Origin: an uncultured Verrucomicrobiota bacterium
Lineage (GTDB): Bacteria > Verrucomicrobiota > Verrucomicrobiia > Opitutales > Opitutaceae
Assembly: GCA_903876795.1 (NCBI GenBank)
Contig: CAIRBK010000060.1
Span: 62,001-126,000, forward strand
Direction of reading: 5' to 3'
DNA: 64,000 nucleotides
Made by a program: the position numbers and the translations under genes. Shown piece after piece: positions 1 through 9,375 of the stretch; position 1 is the first letter of the stretch; every line of letters starts with the position of its first letter. The notes below the pieces were generated by a model. That model saw only the letters and a program-made list of their open reading frames with translations. It made no database searches and had not been told where the DNA came from.

Positions 1-490
1 GCCGCTGGTGGCGGAGGTTGCGAAGGTGTCCCAGAAGGAAGTCGATGTTGAGCGAGCGCTCATGAGCCTCGTCGAGGATGACCGTGTCGTAGGCGCGCAA
101 CATCGGGTCGCTCTGCACCTCGGCGAGCAACATGCCGTCGGTCATGAACTTGATGACGGTGTCCCGCCCGGTGCGGTCGTCGAAGCGGATTTTGCAGCCC
201 ACGGGGCCGCCCCACTCGACGTTAAGCTCCTCGGCCACTCGCTTGGAGACGGACAACGCGGCCACGCGGCGCGGCTGGGTGCAGGCGATCAACCCTTGCC
301 GTCCGCGACCGGCGGCGAGGCACATCTTGGGTATCTGGGTGGTTTTGCCCGATCCGGTTTCACCGGCGAGGATGACGACCTGGCTGGCCGCGATCAAATC
401 CACGATCTCCCCGGCCCGGCTGCTGATGGGCAATTCGGGAGGGAAATCGATGCGAAAGGCGGGCGGAACACTGTCGTCAGGACGAGCCAC
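1..490 (-). CDS. hrpA: ATP-dependent RNA helicase HrpA, N-terminal part
   Basis: DEAH-box helicase of the HrpA type, cut by the window start so only the first 163 residues are seen. Walker A GETGSGKT lies at residues 43-50, motif Ia TQPRR at 71-75 and the DEAH box at 140-143 (DEAHERS). Walker A comes within 45 residues of the start and is of the HrpA type, not the HrpB type. The start is a GTG at 490; a stop codon lies five codons upstream and there is no ATG between, so the choice is nearly forced, although no clear Shine-Dalgarno sequence is visible. Members of the family unwind RNA or resolve stalled ribosomes in the cytoplasm. Confidence 0.85.
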   Translation of the reverse strand, partial: MARPDDSVPPAFRIDFPPELPISSRAGEIVDLIAASQVVILAGETGSGKTTQIPKMCLAAGRGRQGLIACTQPRRVAALSVSKRVAEELNVEWGGPVGCKIRFDDRTGRDTVIKFMTDGMLLAEVQSDPMLRAYDTVILDEAHERSLNIDFLLGHLRNLRHQR

Positions 491-621
491 GGAAAAAGAG
501 CGTCAACGTGGCAGCGAGCGGCCGGGCCCGCGAGGGGTTTTTTCCACCAGGCCCGGACCAAATAGAGGGACTGGCTTGAAATGTGCTGTCTGGTGTCTCT
601 TCCCGGCCGCAAAACCCACCT

Positions 622-897
622 ATGATGACCATACTCGACAGCCGTAAGCTGCTCGCATTTATCACTCTTGCAAGAGTTGGCAGCTTCACGCTTGCGGCGC
701 ATGAACTCAACCTTACCCAGTCCGCCATCAGTCATGCCATTAAGTCGCTTGAGCAAGATTTGGACTGCCGTCTGTTCGACCGCTTGGGTCGCCGGGTGAC
801 TTTGACCGCCCCCGGGCGTCATTTATTGGATCACGCCAACAAAATCATCGCCGAGATGCAGAGTGCCCGCGACGATCTGGCTTCGATGTCGAAGTAA
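622..897 (+). CDS. LysR-type DNA-binding domain protein without effector domain
   Basis: A 91-residue protein made of little more than a LysR winged helix-turn-helix. It opens with LDSRKLLAFITLARVGSF and has the recognition region LTQSAISHAIKSLEQDL followed by the wing segment LFDRLGRRVTLT. Ordinary LysR regulators are about 300 residues with a C-terminal substrate-binding domain; here the frame stops with TAA just after the linker helix. The start is one of two adjacent ATGs at 622 and 625; an upstream in-frame start at 583 exists but precedes the conserved region. No coding continuation follows, because a tRNA gene begins 75 bp later. It may be a genuine one-domain regulator or the remnant of a longer one. 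Confidence 0.75.
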   Translation: MMTILDSRKLLAFITLARVGSFTLAAHELNLTQSAISHAIKSLEQDLDCRLFDRLGRRVTLTAPGRHLLDHANKIIAEMQSARDDLASMSK

Positions 898-972
898 GGA
901 GCGGAAAGCGTCGGGCGTCATTTTGTGTTTGCCTAGGTTGCCGGCGGTCCGTGTGGTTTCCCTCCCTTCCTT

Positions 973-1057
973 GCCCGGGTGGTGGAATTGGTAGACACGC
1001 AGGTCTCAGAAGCCTGTGCCTAACAGCATGACGGTTCGAGTCCGTCCTCGGGCACCA
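973..1057 (+). tRNA. tRNA-Leu (anticodon CAG)
   Basis: Class II tRNA of 85 nt with encoded CCA. The acceptor stem GCCCGGG pairs with CTCGGGC. The anticodon loop CTCAGAA gives CAG, reading CUG leucine codons. The long variable arm and the T-loop GTTCGAGTCC are present. Confidence 0.95.
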
Positions 1058-1280
1058 TTAGCGCCTCAGGCCGGCGGCTGAACCAAATGAGACCCCAAGT
1101 TGGGTCACCAAGGTTTACCCGACAAGCGCGCCCGGGGTGATAAGTGAAGCAACGATCGAGGGCGTTGACCAAGACCGGGCGGCGACACCGTCTTCGCGTT
1201 TGCGCAGATTTGGGCAGATGCAGTTGGGCACCCTCGCCATTTTATCGCCTATATCCGCAATCAAGTACTCGTCAAAAACA
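1058..1280. other. Spacer between two convergent tRNA-Leu genes
   Basis: No gene is recognised here. A short inverted repeat GACCC/GGGTC at 1091-1106, without a T-run, might help end the upstream tRNA transcript. Confidence 0.4.
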
Positions 1281-1364
1281 TGGTGCCCGGGACAGGAGTC
1301 GAACCTGCACACCTTACGGTAAAGGCTTCTAAGACCTTCGTGTCTGCCATTCCACCACCCGGGC
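1281..1364 (-). tRNA. tRNA-Leu (anticodon TAG)
   Basis: Class II tRNA on the minus strand, 84 nt with encoded CCA. The acceptor GCCCGGG pairs with CCCGGGC. The anticodon loop CTTAGAA gives TAG, reading CUA. It faces the tRNA-Leu(CAG) gene head-on about 220 bp away and shares its acceptor and D-arm sequence, so the two are probably old duplicates. Confidence 0.95.
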
Positions 1365-1425
1365 GGGCGATGCGCAGGCAACAGTGCCGGCGCCGGCTCG
1401 CCGGTGGCAAGACCGAAGGGCTCGC

Positions 1426-2328
1426 CTACCCGACCGCCACACCAAGCCGGTCGCCCATGCGCGCATAGGTCTCCACCTGCCGCGCACTCTGCGCCACCAC
1501 ATCGTCATCGAAACGGATCGTTCCCTTCGGAAACACCGTGATCACGCAGGATCCTCCAAAGGCGAAAAAGCCCTTCTCCGCCCCTTTCACCACCGGGAAA
1601 TTTTCGGCAAAGACGTTTTTGATCGTGCCGACGCAGGTCGCCCCGACTTCAAACATCGCCACGCGCCCGAAACGGGTGCCTTCGAGGAGCGTGAGCGTGC
1701 GCTTGTTCTGCACGAGATAACGCACGCTGCGCCGCAGGGCGATCGGGCTCACCGAATACAGCCAGCCATTGATCAATCGCGGGGCCTGGGGCCGGCCGGC
1801 CACCGGGAAATGGAACCGGTGATAGTCCACCGGACAGAGCCGCGAGATCACCATCGCCCCGCCGGCAAATTCGCGGGACAGCGTCTCGTCGCCAAACAGC
1901 TCCGCCGCCGTGAAACGGGCCCCCTTTACATAAATCCCTTCGGCCGTGTCCAGGTCGGGAAACACCAGGTGGCGTCCGTCGGCCGGGAAAACCGCCACGT
2001 CGTCGCCCGGAGCGATCGGACGGGCCTCCTTTTTGAGCGCGCGATAGAAGAAATCATTGAACGACTTGAACTCCAGCGGCGACTTGGCGAACTCGTCCAC
2101 GTCGAGGTTGTAGTCGGCGATGAACGGCAGGACCCGCTGCGCGCTGATGCCCCGGCTCATGCGCCAGCCATACCAGTGCGAGAAGAGCGCGCGCCGGAGC
2201 AGGGCCGCCACGGCGAAACGCCCCGAGGGTGTCTCATAGGTCCAGCGAAGCCACTTTTCGCCGTAGATCTGCTCGGTTTCGGTCGTCCGGGTGTAGCGGT
2301 TGTAATAACGAATCGGCTCGGCGTTCAT
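1426..2328 (-). CDS. psd: Phosphatidylserine decarboxylase proenzyme
   Basis: A 300-residue enzyme that makes phosphatidylethanolamine from phosphatidylserine at the inner membrane. It carries the family signatures SFNDFFYRALKKEARPI and VDYHRFHFPVAG. The C-terminal self-cleavage site reads FGGSC; Ser260 would become the pyruvoyl group of the small subunit, and cleavage would leave a small alpha chain of about 40 residues. The motif GGSC stands in place of the common LGST, as in the type II branch. It is the last gene of a minus-strand run after the PilM-like protein, 75 bp downstream of that gene. Confidence 0.9.
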   Translation of the reverse strand: MNAEPIRYYNRYTRTTETEQIYGEKWLRWTYETPSGRFAVAALLRRALFSHWYGWRMSRGISAQRVLPFIADYNLDVDEFAKSPLEFKSFNDFFYRALKKEARPIAPGDDVAVFPADGRHLVFPDLDTAEGIYVKGARFTAAELFGDETLSREFAGGAMVISRLCPVDYHRFHFPVAGRPQAPRLINGWLYSVSPIALRRSVRYLVQNKRTLTLLEGTRFGRVAMFEVGATCVGTIKNVFAENFPVVKGAEKGFFAFGGSCVITVFPKGTIRFDDDVVAQSARQVETYARMGDRLGVAVG

Positions 2329-2403
2329 GAAGGGCGCGAAGCGTTTAGCAGCACCCGCCGGGGAGCAAAGAAGAAATGCGGCCCGGCGCGCCGCCGGGCA
2401 AAA

Positions 2404-4551
2404 TCACGGCAGGACGAGTTCGGCGCGCAACACGCTCTTCTGCGGGTCGGAGTTGGCCGCGAAGGTGAAAAAGACCAGGTTGCTGCCCACGGCGACAACC
2501 TGCTTTCCGGCCTCGCCGGCCTGCCCCCAGACCTCGCCGTTGATCCGGATCACCGCAGGTCCCGATTGGGTGGAGAAGGTGATCGCGCCGGGCTCAAGCT
2601 TGCCCCGCTGGCCCAGCGAGAGGGACTGGCGGTTCATCTTGACGGAATAGACGGCCACGACCGGCCCGCGAGGATCGGAGAGGTTGACCGGGGTGAACAC
2701 CGTCTCGATCAGCACCGAGGCGGGCAAGCAGGTGACAAGCGTAGACACGGCGAAACGGGGATGCTGCCCCTTGATTTCAAACACGACCCGCCCTTCGCGC
2801 ACACCCTTGCTGATCGTGGTCTTGTAGCCGGACTCGGCGATCGAACCGAGATTGAAGGGCTTGTTGTCACCGAACGAAGTGCCCTGCAGTTCAAGCCAGC
2901 CAAACTCGTCGATGAGCGTACGGTTGCCGACGCCGACCACCTTTTCCAGAAAGCCGCGGTCGCTGACGGAGAAGCTGTAGCGGTCGTTGCGGAAACTGCG
3001 CGGGGTCTTGGCTTCCTCCTCCATCATGCGCGCCTCCTCCTGCTCGCGCAGGAACGACTGGGTGGCAGACACCGCCGGAGCGGCTTGCGCGGCTTCGGGA
3101 GTGGCTTCGCCGCGCCGGGTCGCCAGAAAGATCCCCGCCGCGCCAAGGACAAGCAGACCGGCAACGGCGGCCCAGATGGCGAAGGGTTTTTTGGCCGGAG
3201 CGGCCGCCGGCGCCACCGCCGGAGCCGGGGCGGGTTTGGCCGGTGGAGGCGCGACGGCCGGCTTGGCAACCGGGGCGGGCGCGGCTTTGGGTGCGGGAAA
3301 CGGAGCCGTGGTGCCGGCAGGCTTGGGGACGGGGGCGGGCGCCGGGGAGGCTTTCGCGACCGGGAAAGGCTGGGCGGCGGGCGGAACAGCCGCCGGCTTG
3401 GGTGCCGGTGCCGGCTTCTGAACGGCACCGGCCGCTGCGACCGGAACAGGCGCGGGCACAGGTTTAGGGGTGACGGGGGTGACGACCGGAGAAACGACCG
3501 GACGGGCGGCCGGCGCGGGCGCGATCACGGGGGCGCTGGCATCGAGCCAGGCCGGCATCCAGACGGAGGAGCCCGCCCGAGGGGCGGTCGCCTCAAACAG
3601 CAAGCCCAGCGCGGATGCCGGCAAGCCGCCCCCCGGGACGTCGCCGCTCTGGCCCCGCTGCGAGGCCAGGGCCGCCATGTCGGGCTCGAGCACAACGATG
3701 TCCAGAGCGGAGGCGACCGCCTTGGCAAACCAGGCCTGGGCCGCGGGCAACCCGGCCACATACAGGGCGCTGGGCGGGCAGGACAACGCCGCGATCTCCG
3801 GCCGCAGCAGCGCGGCGACCCGCTCGGCGATGGGGCCGGAAGCCTCGGAAAAATCGTAGCCCTCGTTGAAAAACAGCTTGGCGGCCGCCGTGCGGAACTT
3901 GAGCCCGAGCCCCGCCTGAACCGCCTCGAAAATCCGGTTGAACCCGACGATGCCGGTGGCGGCGGCCTCGCAGCCCGCGCCCGAGACGACGGCGAGCTGG
4001 CCGTCATTTTCACCGGGCTGCCACACCAGCACGCGGGTGGATTCCGGCATGTCCTGCAACGCGGCGACCACCGCGCCGATGCGCGCGGGCAACGCCAGGG
4101 TGATCGGCCCGGCGTTCAAACCGAGACCGGCCAGCCGCTCGCGGGCCGCGTTGAGGTGATCCTCCGAGACGGCGGCGAGCACCCAAGGGGCATCGCCCAC
4201 GGTCTCGACACAGCCGCCGCCCTGCCCGTCGAAGGCGACTGCCTTGACCGGCGCCGGCAACGCATGGGCGGCGGTCTCGGCGCGGGCCTGGAGGCTCTTG
4301 ACCGCCCGGATGGAGGCGGCCTCCTCGGCGGTGGAGCGCAGAATCACCCCGGCCGCCGGTATCCATGAGACGCCCGCCTCGGCGGGCACCCCTCCGGGGG
4401 CGACTTGCGCCAGCGCGCCGGCCACGGCCGCAGGCGACGCGGCGCATTCGGCGAAGGCCTGAAGACGGCCCGCTGCGTCCAACATGGCAAGTTGCACGGA
4501 CTGCGGGGAAAGCTCGACGAGAAGACGTGGGGATGGGGTTTGCGAAGCCAT
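2404..4551 (-). CDS. PilM-like N-terminal domain, Pro/Ala linker and transmembrane protein
   Basis: A 715-residue protein of unknown function. Residues 1 to about 340 have the alternating pattern of an actin/PilM or GspL-like fold (LLVELSPQSVQLAML at the start, LALPARIGAVVAAL and GIVGFNRIFEAV later); this is an inference from pattern. Residues of about 345-465 are a Pro/Ala/Lys linker. One membrane helix follows (FAIWAAVAGLLVLGAAGIFL), then a charged stretch and a beta-rich C-terminal domain of about 190 residues that I do not recognise. The order cytoplasmic actin-like domain, linker, single membrane helix, extracytoplasmic domain resembles GspL or a PilM-PilN fusion, but no other pilus or secretion gene is nearby. 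It starts 27 bp after the pseudo-receiver gene and is probably cotranscribed with it. Confidence 0.6.
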   Translation of the reverse strand: MASQTPSPRLLVELSPQSVQLAMLDAAGRLQAFAECAASPAAVAGALAQVAPGGVPAEAGVSWIPAAGVILRSTAEEAASIRAVKSLQARAETAAHALPAPVKAVAFDGQGGGCVETVGDAPWVLAAVSEDHLNAARERLAGLGLNAGPITLALPARIGAVVAALQDMPESTRVLVWQPGENDGQLAVVSGAGCEAAATGIVGFNRIFEAVQAGLGLKFRTAAAKLFFNEGYDFSEASGPIAERVAALLRPEIAALSCPPSALYVAGLPAAQAWFAKAVASALDIVVLEPDMAALASQRGQSGDVPGGGLPASALGLLFEATAPRAGSSVWMPAWLDASAPVIAPAPAARPVVSPVVTPVTPKPVPAPVPVAAAGAVQKPAPAPKPAAVPPAAQPFPVAKASPAPAPVPKPAGTTAPFPAPKAAPAPVAKPAVAPPPAKPAPAPAVAPAAAPAKKPFAIWAAVAGLLVLGAAGIFLATRRGEATPEAAQAAPAVSATQSFLREQEEARMMEEEAKTPRSFRNDRYSFSVSDRGFLEKVVGVGNRTLIDEFGWLELQGTSFGDNKPFNLGSIAESGYKTTISKGVREGRVVFEIKGQHPRFAVSTLVTCLPASVLIETVFTPVNLSDPRGPVVAVYSVKMNRQSLSLGQRGKLEPGAITFSTQSGPAVIRINGEVWGQAGEAGKQVVAVGSNLVFFTFAANSDPQKSVLRAELVLP

Positions 4552-4578
4552 AATGGGGTATTGGGGTAAAAAGGCAGG

Positions 4579-6171
4579 TCAGCCCGCGCTGAGCATACTC
4601 TGGAACTGGTGGCGCATTCTATCAAAAGCATCCTGCTTTTCAACCAGCGAGACCGACTCGGCATCGAGGGCCTGGCGGTCGGCGGCGAGGAGCTCCTGGG
4701 CATTGCGCAGGGCGACGAGGTCCTTCTTCAACTGCGCGGACTCGGCGGCGAATTGCTGCTCCCACGCGGCGAGGGCGGCCTCGCGCTCGGAGAAGGCGAC
4801 CTTGGCTTCCTCGACGGCCGTCTGCTCTTCCACGACGAGGGCGGACTCGGCCTCCAGGCGGGCGTGCAGGGCGGCGATCTCTTTTTCCTTGGCGGCAAGC
4901 GCCTGTTCGCGCGTCGCCACAGTGGCGGCTAGCCGCTCGATGTCGGCCAGCCGGTAGGAAACGGCGGCGCCGGCCTTCTGTTCGTAGGCCGTGATCGTCG
5001 CCTCGGCTTCGGCCAGGGCCGCCTCGCGGGCGACCATCAGCTGCTCCCGGCCGGCGATTTTCTTTTCGCGTGCGGCGAGCTCGGCGCTTCGCGCGGAGAT
5101 CTCCTCGCGGGTCTCTTCGAGTCCGGCGGCATCGGCGTCGATACGGGCGCGCTCCGCGGCCAATTTGGACTGCAACGACTTGATTTCCGCACGCTCCGCC
5201 TCGGCGTCGGCCAGAGTGGCCTCGACCTCGGCACGGGCCTTCTGCAGTGCGGCGAGTTCGCCGGCCAGCCCGGCTTTTTCGGCGGCCATGACGGACTGAA
5301 AGGAGGCGATTTTCCCCTCGGTTGCCGCGAGGGCCTTTTCACGCGCCTGAAGGGCGGCGCTCTGCCCGGCGAGCATCGTCTCACGGCGGGCGACATCGGC
5401 CTGCAGGGCCTGGATCTCGGCCTCCGCGGCTTCGAGTCCGGCGGCATCCGCCTCGATGCGGGACTTCTCGGCGTCGATCTTGGCGCGCGCATTCTTGAGC
5501 GCCTCCTGCTCGGAGGTCAGGCGGCTCCGCTCGGCGGCCAGGGATGCTTCCTTTTCGGCGAGGGCCTTTTCGCGATCCGTGATCTCCTGTGAGCGGGAGC
5601 CGCTGGAGGCGTTGGCGAGGTGCTTCTGGTCGAGCGCCTCCTGAAGCTCGCGGCCCAGGCGGTCGCACTCGGCGCGCAGGGTGTGGAGCTCCTTGCTGTC
5701 GAAGGGCGCGGTGGATGCGGAGGGCACGGCAGCCATGCCCTCCTCGGCGAGGAAAAGCGTGAGTGTCGATCGGCAATGCCGCATGAACGCCGCGGAGCCT
5801 TCGGGGAAGGCGGGCTTGAGCAGTTCCTCGGCGCGGGCCAGCAAGGCGGCAAGATTGACCGGGGGATGAAACAGATCCCTGACGCCGAGGCGGATCGCCT
5901 TTACGATAAAGTCGAGCTGCGGTTTGTCGCACAGCAGGATGATATGGGCGTCGCCCTGGTGCGCGCGGATTTTTTCGGCCAGCTCAAGCAGGCCGGCGCC
6001 CTTCTGCCGCGAGTCGCAGATGATCAGGTTGAACTTCTCGGCTTTGTAGGCGGCGATAAACTCGGCCTCATCGGTCAATTGGCGGCCATACAGGCCTCCT
6101 GCGGACGCAATAATCGCCTTGGCATGAAATGCGGCGGAGCCGGTCCTGACTAAGAGTAGTTTCGCCGACAC
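4579..6171 (-). CDS. Degenerate response-regulator receiver domain fused to a long coiled coil
   Basis: A 530-residue protein. Residues 3-120 follow the receiver fold: NLIICDS places an aspartate (Asp53) at the phosphorylation position and LGVRDLFHPPV matches the end of the fold. The acidic pair expected near residues 9-10 is Arg-Thr, and the conserved lysine before Pro is missing (HPPV), so it is probably not a normal phosphoacceptor. From about residue 165 to 510 the sequence is an almost unbroken Ala/Glu/Lys/Arg coiled coil. There is no DNA-binding or enzymatic output domain, so it may act as a scaffold or polarity factor. The start is GTG at 6171. The PilM-like gene follows 27 bp downstream. 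Confidence 0.7.
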   Translation of the reverse strand: MSAKLLLVRTGSAAFHAKAIIASAGGLYGRQLTDEAEFIAAYKAEKFNLIICDSRQKGAGLLELAEKIRAHQGDAHIILLCDKPQLDFIVKAIRLGVRDLFHPPVNLAALLARAEELLKPAFPEGSAAFMRHCRSTLTLFLAEEGMAAVPSASTAPFDSKELHTLRAECDRLGRELQEALDQKHLANASSGSRSQEITDREKALAEKEASLAAERSRLTSEQEALKNARAKIDAEKSRIEADAAGLEAAEAEIQALQADVARRETMLAGQSAALQAREKALAATEGKIASFQSVMAAEKAGLAGELAALQKARAEVEATLADAEAERAEIKSLQSKLAAERARIDADAAGLEETREEISARSAELAAREKKIAGREQLMVAREAALAEAEATITAYEQKAGAAVSYRLADIERLAATVATREQALAAKEKEIAALHARLEAESALVVEEQTAVEEAKVAFSEREAALAAWEQQFAAESAQLKKDLVALRNAQELLAADRQALDAESVSLVEKQDAFDRMRHQFQSMLSAG

Positions 6172-6258
6172 GGGTTACGAAGAGGGTGGTAACGAGCCTC
6201 AAGCAAGGCGGGGCCGACAGTGCAGGGTGATATTGCCTTTGTCGCAACCTTAAATCCG

Positions 6259-6274
6259 AAACCCGGCCGGGTTT
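6259..6274 (-). terminator. Possible terminator between clpB and the pseudo-receiver gene
   Basis: The inverted repeat AAACCC-GGCC-GGGTTT lies in the 154-bp gap after clpB. The stem is short and the U-tract on the minus strand is poor, so it is a weak candidate. Confidence 0.4.
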
Positions 6275-6325
6275 TACGTTATTTTGTCAACGGTTGGCCG
6301 AAGGAGGCGATTGAGTGCAAACGGC

Positions 6326-8908
6326 TCACGCCGGCACCAACTCGTCGCCCTTGACCTTGAAGACCACCTGGGCGCCCTCCTTGACCTCGCCGCCAATGAG
6401 TGCGCGGGCGAGTTTGGTCTCGATCTGGCGTTGCAGGAAGCGTTTGAGCGGGCGGGCGCCAAAGACAGGGTCGTAGCCTTTTTCGGCGGCCCACTCCCTC
6501 GCCTTTTCGTCAAGTGTCACGGTGACGCGGCGGTCGGCGAGGCGTCGGTTGAGATCGGCCAGCAGCAGGTCCACGATCCGGGTGATCTCGTCGAGCGTGA
6601 GCGGCTTGAAGAGGATGGTTTCGTCGATGCGGTTGAGGAACTCGGGGCGGAAGGCCTTGCGCAACTCGGCCATGACGGCCTCGCGCACGCTTTCGGGAAT
6701 GGTGTCGCCGTTGACGCCCTCGAGCAGGTGGCGCGAGCCGAGGTTGGACGTGAGGATGATGACGGTGTTTTTGAAATCGACGGTGCGGCCCTGCGAGTCG
6801 GTGATGCGACCGTCGTCGAGGACCTGCAGGAGGACATTAAAGACATCGGGGTGGGCCTTCTCGACCTCGTCGAAGAGGATGACTGCGTAGGGCTTGCGGC
6901 GCACGGCCTCGGTGAGCTGGCCGCCCTCGTCGTAGCCGACGTAGCCGGGCGGGGCGCCGATCAGGCGGGCCACGCTGTGTTTCTCCATGTATTCGGACAT
7001 GTCGATGCGCACGAGGGCGGCCTCGGTGTCGAACAGGGTCTCGGCGAGGGTCTTGGCGAGCTCGGTCTTGCCGACGCCGGTGGGGCCGAGGAAGAGGAAG
7101 CTGCCGACGGGACGGCGCGGGTCCTTGATGCCGGCACGCGCGCGCAGGATGGCGTCGGTGGCGAGCTGCACGGCTTCGTCCTGGCCGATCACCCGCTCGT
7201 GCAACACGTCGCCCAGGCGGAGGAGTTTTTCCTTTTCGCTTTCGACGAGCCGGGTGACGGGCACGCCGCTCCACTTGGCGACGACCTCGGCGATTTCCTC
7301 GGCGGAGACCTCCTCCTTGAAGAGCTCGGTCTTGGCGGCGGAGGTCTCGGATTTTTTCAACTCGGCCTCAAGTTGGGGAATCTTGCCGTGGCGGAGTTCG
7401 GCGAGCTTGTTGAGGTCGTAGGCGCGCTCGGCCTTTTCGAGTTCGATGCGGGCGGCGTCGAGCTGTTCGCGGATTTTGCGCACGGCGTCCACGGAGGCCT
7501 TTTCCTTTTCCCACTTGGCCTTGAGGCCGGCGGTCTGCGAGCGGGCGTCGCCGAGTTCCTTGCGGAGGGTGTCGAGGCGGTGCCTGGAGGCGTCGTCCTT
7601 TTCGAGCTTGAGGGCGGCCTCCTCGATTTCGAGCTGGAGCACGCGGCGCTGGAGGGCGTCGAGTGCCTGGGGGGCGGAGTCCATCTCGGTGCGGATCATG
7701 GCGCAGGCCTCGTCCACGAGGTCGATGGCCTTGTCGGGCAGGAAGCGGTCGCTGATGTAGCGGTTGGAGAGCGTGACGGCGGCGACGAGGGCGTTGTCCT
7801 GGATGCGCACGCCGTGGTGCAGTTCGAAGCGCTCGCGGATGCCGCGCAGGATGGAGATGGCGTCCTCGATGGAGGGGGGCTCGACGAGCACGGGCTGGAA
7901 GCGGCGTTCCAGGGCGGCGTCCTTCTCGATGTGGCGGCGGTATTCGTCGAGGGTGGTGGCGCCGATGCAGTGGAGCTCGCCCCGGGCGAGCATGGGCTTG
8001 AGGAGGTTGCCGGCGTCCATCGCGCCCTCGGTCTTGCCGGCGCCGACGATGGTGTGGAGTTCGTCGATGAAGAGGATGATGCGGCCCTCGGCCTGCTTGA
8101 TCTCGTTGAGCACGGCCTTGAGGCGCTCCTCGAATTCGCCGCGGTATTTGGCGCCGGCGACGAGGGCGCCCATGTCGAGGGAGAAGATGGTCTTGTCCTT
8201 GAGGCCCTCGGGCACGTCGCCGCGCACGATGCGCTGGGCGAGGCCCTCGACGATGGCGGTCTTGCCGACGCCGGGTTCACCGATGAGGACGGGGTTGTTC
8301 TTGGTCTTGCGCGAGAGGATGCGCACGGTGCGGCGGATCTCGTCGTCGCGGCCGATCACGGGATCCATCTTGCCCTTCTTGGCCTGCTCGACGAGGTCGA
8401 TGCCGTATTTCTGGAGGGCGGCGTAGGTGGACTCGGGGTTGTCGGTGGTGACGCGCTGGGCGCCGCGCAGGTCCTTGAGGGCCTTGAGGGTTTTGGCGCG
8501 GTCGAGGCCGAAGGATTTGAAGTATTTGGCGAGGGCGTCGGGCTTGGCGACCTCGAGCAGGCCGAGCAGGAGGTGCTCGACGGAAACAAAGTCGTCCTTG
8601 AGGGACTTGGCCTCGGCCTCGGCGCGGGTGAGGACCTCGTTGACGGGCTGGGTGACGTAGATCTTGGAGGTGTCAACGCTGCCGGAGACCTTGGGCAGGC
8701 GGTCGAGCTCGCGCTCGGCGGCGAGCTGGAGGGCGCCGGGGGTGAGGTTCAACTTCTCGACGAGGGCGGGCACGATGCCGTTTTCCTGGGCGAGCAGGGC
8801 GTGGAGCAGGTGCCAGGTTTCAACCTCGTTGTGGCTGCGCCGGCGCGCCTCGGACTGGGCGTCGGTCACGGCCTGGCGGGACATCTGGGTGAGCTGGTTA
8901 AAATCCAT
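6326..8908 (-). CDS. clpB: ATP-dependent disaggregase ClpB
   Basis: Hsp100 chaperone of 860 residues that threads aggregated proteins through a hexameric ring together with DnaK. The N domain with two Clp repeats occupies about residues 1-150. The first AAA+ domain has Walker A GEPGVGKT at 210-217. A coiled-coil middle domain (around [20 protein letters not shown]) follows, then a second AAA+ domain with [14 protein letters not shown], and the typical end [14 protein letters not shown]. The ATG at 8908 gives the conserved start [14 protein letters not shown]; the frame stays open further upstream but without family similarity. No CIRCE element was found upstream, so HrcA control is not supported. 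Confidence 0.96.
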   Translation of the reverse strand: MDFNQLTQMSRQAVTDAQSEARRRSHNEVETWHLLHALLAQENGIVPALVEKLNLTPGALQLAAERELDRLPKVSGSVDTSKIYVTQPVNEVLTRAEAEAKSLKDDFVSVEHLLLGLLEVAKPDALAKYFKSFGLDRAKTLKALKDLRGAQRVTTDNPESTYAALQKYGIDLVEQAKKGKMDPVIGRDDEIRRTVRILSRKTKNNPVLIGEPGVGKTAIVEGLAQRIVRGDVPEGLKDKTIFSLDMGALVAGAKYRGEFEERLKAVLNEIKQAEGRIILFIDELHTIVGAGKTEGAMDAGNLLKPMLARGELHCIGATTLDEYRRHIEKDAALERRFQPVLVEPPSIEDAISILRGIRERFELHHGVRIQDNALVAAVTLSNRYISDRFLPDKAIDLVDEACAMIRTEMDSAPQALDALQRRVLQLEIEEAALKLEKDDASRHRLDTLRKELGDARSQTAGLKAKWEKEKASVDAVRKIREQLDAARIELEKAERAYDLNKLAELRHGKIPQLEAELKKSETSAAKTELFKEEVSAEEIAEVVAKWSGVPVTRLVESEKEKLLRLGDVLHERVIGQDEAVQLATDAILRARAGIKDPRRPVGSFLFLGPTGVGKTELAKTLAETLFDTEAALVRIDMSEYMEKHSVARLIGAPPGYVGYDEGGQLTEAVRRKPYAVILFDEVEKAHPDVFNVLLQVLDDGRITDSQGRTVDFKNTVIILTSNLGSRHLLEGVNGDTIPESVREAVMAELRKAFRPEFLNRIDETILFKPLTLDEITRIVDLLLADLNRRLADRRVTVTLDEKAREWAAEKGYDPVFGARPLKRFLQRQIETKLARALIGGEVKEGAQVVFKVKGDELVPA

Positions 8909-9303
8909 GATACCGGAGCTATCGCACATGTCGGGCCAACCGGCAATGGGGCGCTTGCCCAAGGGAGCGGGGCCGCCGGCACGGGACCGCCGGGTCACAA
9001 TGAACCTGCCACCGGGTAATGGCGCGACAGCACGGCACGGGCCCCGACACGGTTCTCCATCCCGGTCCCGGCGATGGCCGCCTCGTAACGCTTCCGCCAG
9101 TCGTCCATCTCGACGAGACGGGAGCGGAGGCAACCCGGCGAATCGTGCAGTCGAGGGCAACGCAGGCCTGGTCCGCTTATCCTCCGACTCGCGGAGTTCG
9201 AAGACCTGGGTTGTTTCATAAGCACACTCCGATCGCGGGAATTCAAAGGGATTATCGCGGAGTGGCGGGATCTGCTGGGCCCGGGCATGGGAGGGGGTAT
9301 GGC
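8909..9303. other. clpB upstream region with no confident gene
   Basis: This is the gap between clpB and the flagellin terminator. A minus-strand frame at 8995-9108 could encode 37 residues beginning [14 protein letters not shown], but its composition is like that of noncoding GC-rich DNA and there is no family match I recognise. The clpB promoter should lie here; no convincing -35/-10 pair could be picked by eye. Confidence 0.3.
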
Positions 9304-9338
9304 AAAAAAGAAACCCCGCCCGCGTCGCGGGCGAGGTA
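9304..9338 (-). terminator. Rho-independent terminator of flagellin gene 1
   Basis: Read on the minus strand, a GC-rich stem CTCGCCCGC/GCGGGCGGG with loop GAC is followed by GTTTCTTTTTTG. It lies about 40 bp past the flagellin stop codon and is the clearest terminator in the window. Confidence 0.85.
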
Positions 9339-9375
9339 TCTTTTGAACCCCTGCAGGATGTCGTCGTTGAGCCGG

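Noticed and set aside
973..1364. tRNA-Leu genes as a phage or island attachment site
   Set aside because: No integrase gene and no duplicated tRNA 3' end were found nearby; neighbours are housekeeping genes.
1384..4368. A 994-codon open frame on the plus strand
   Set aside because: It is antisense to psd and the PilM-like gene, and reads as Arg/Gly/Asp-rich shadow translation of GC-rich DNA.
6284..9019. A 911-codon open frame on the plus strand
   Set aside because: It lies antisense to clpB, whose protein is conserved in every domain; the plus-strand product is low-complexity Gly/Glu/Val/Leu with no family.
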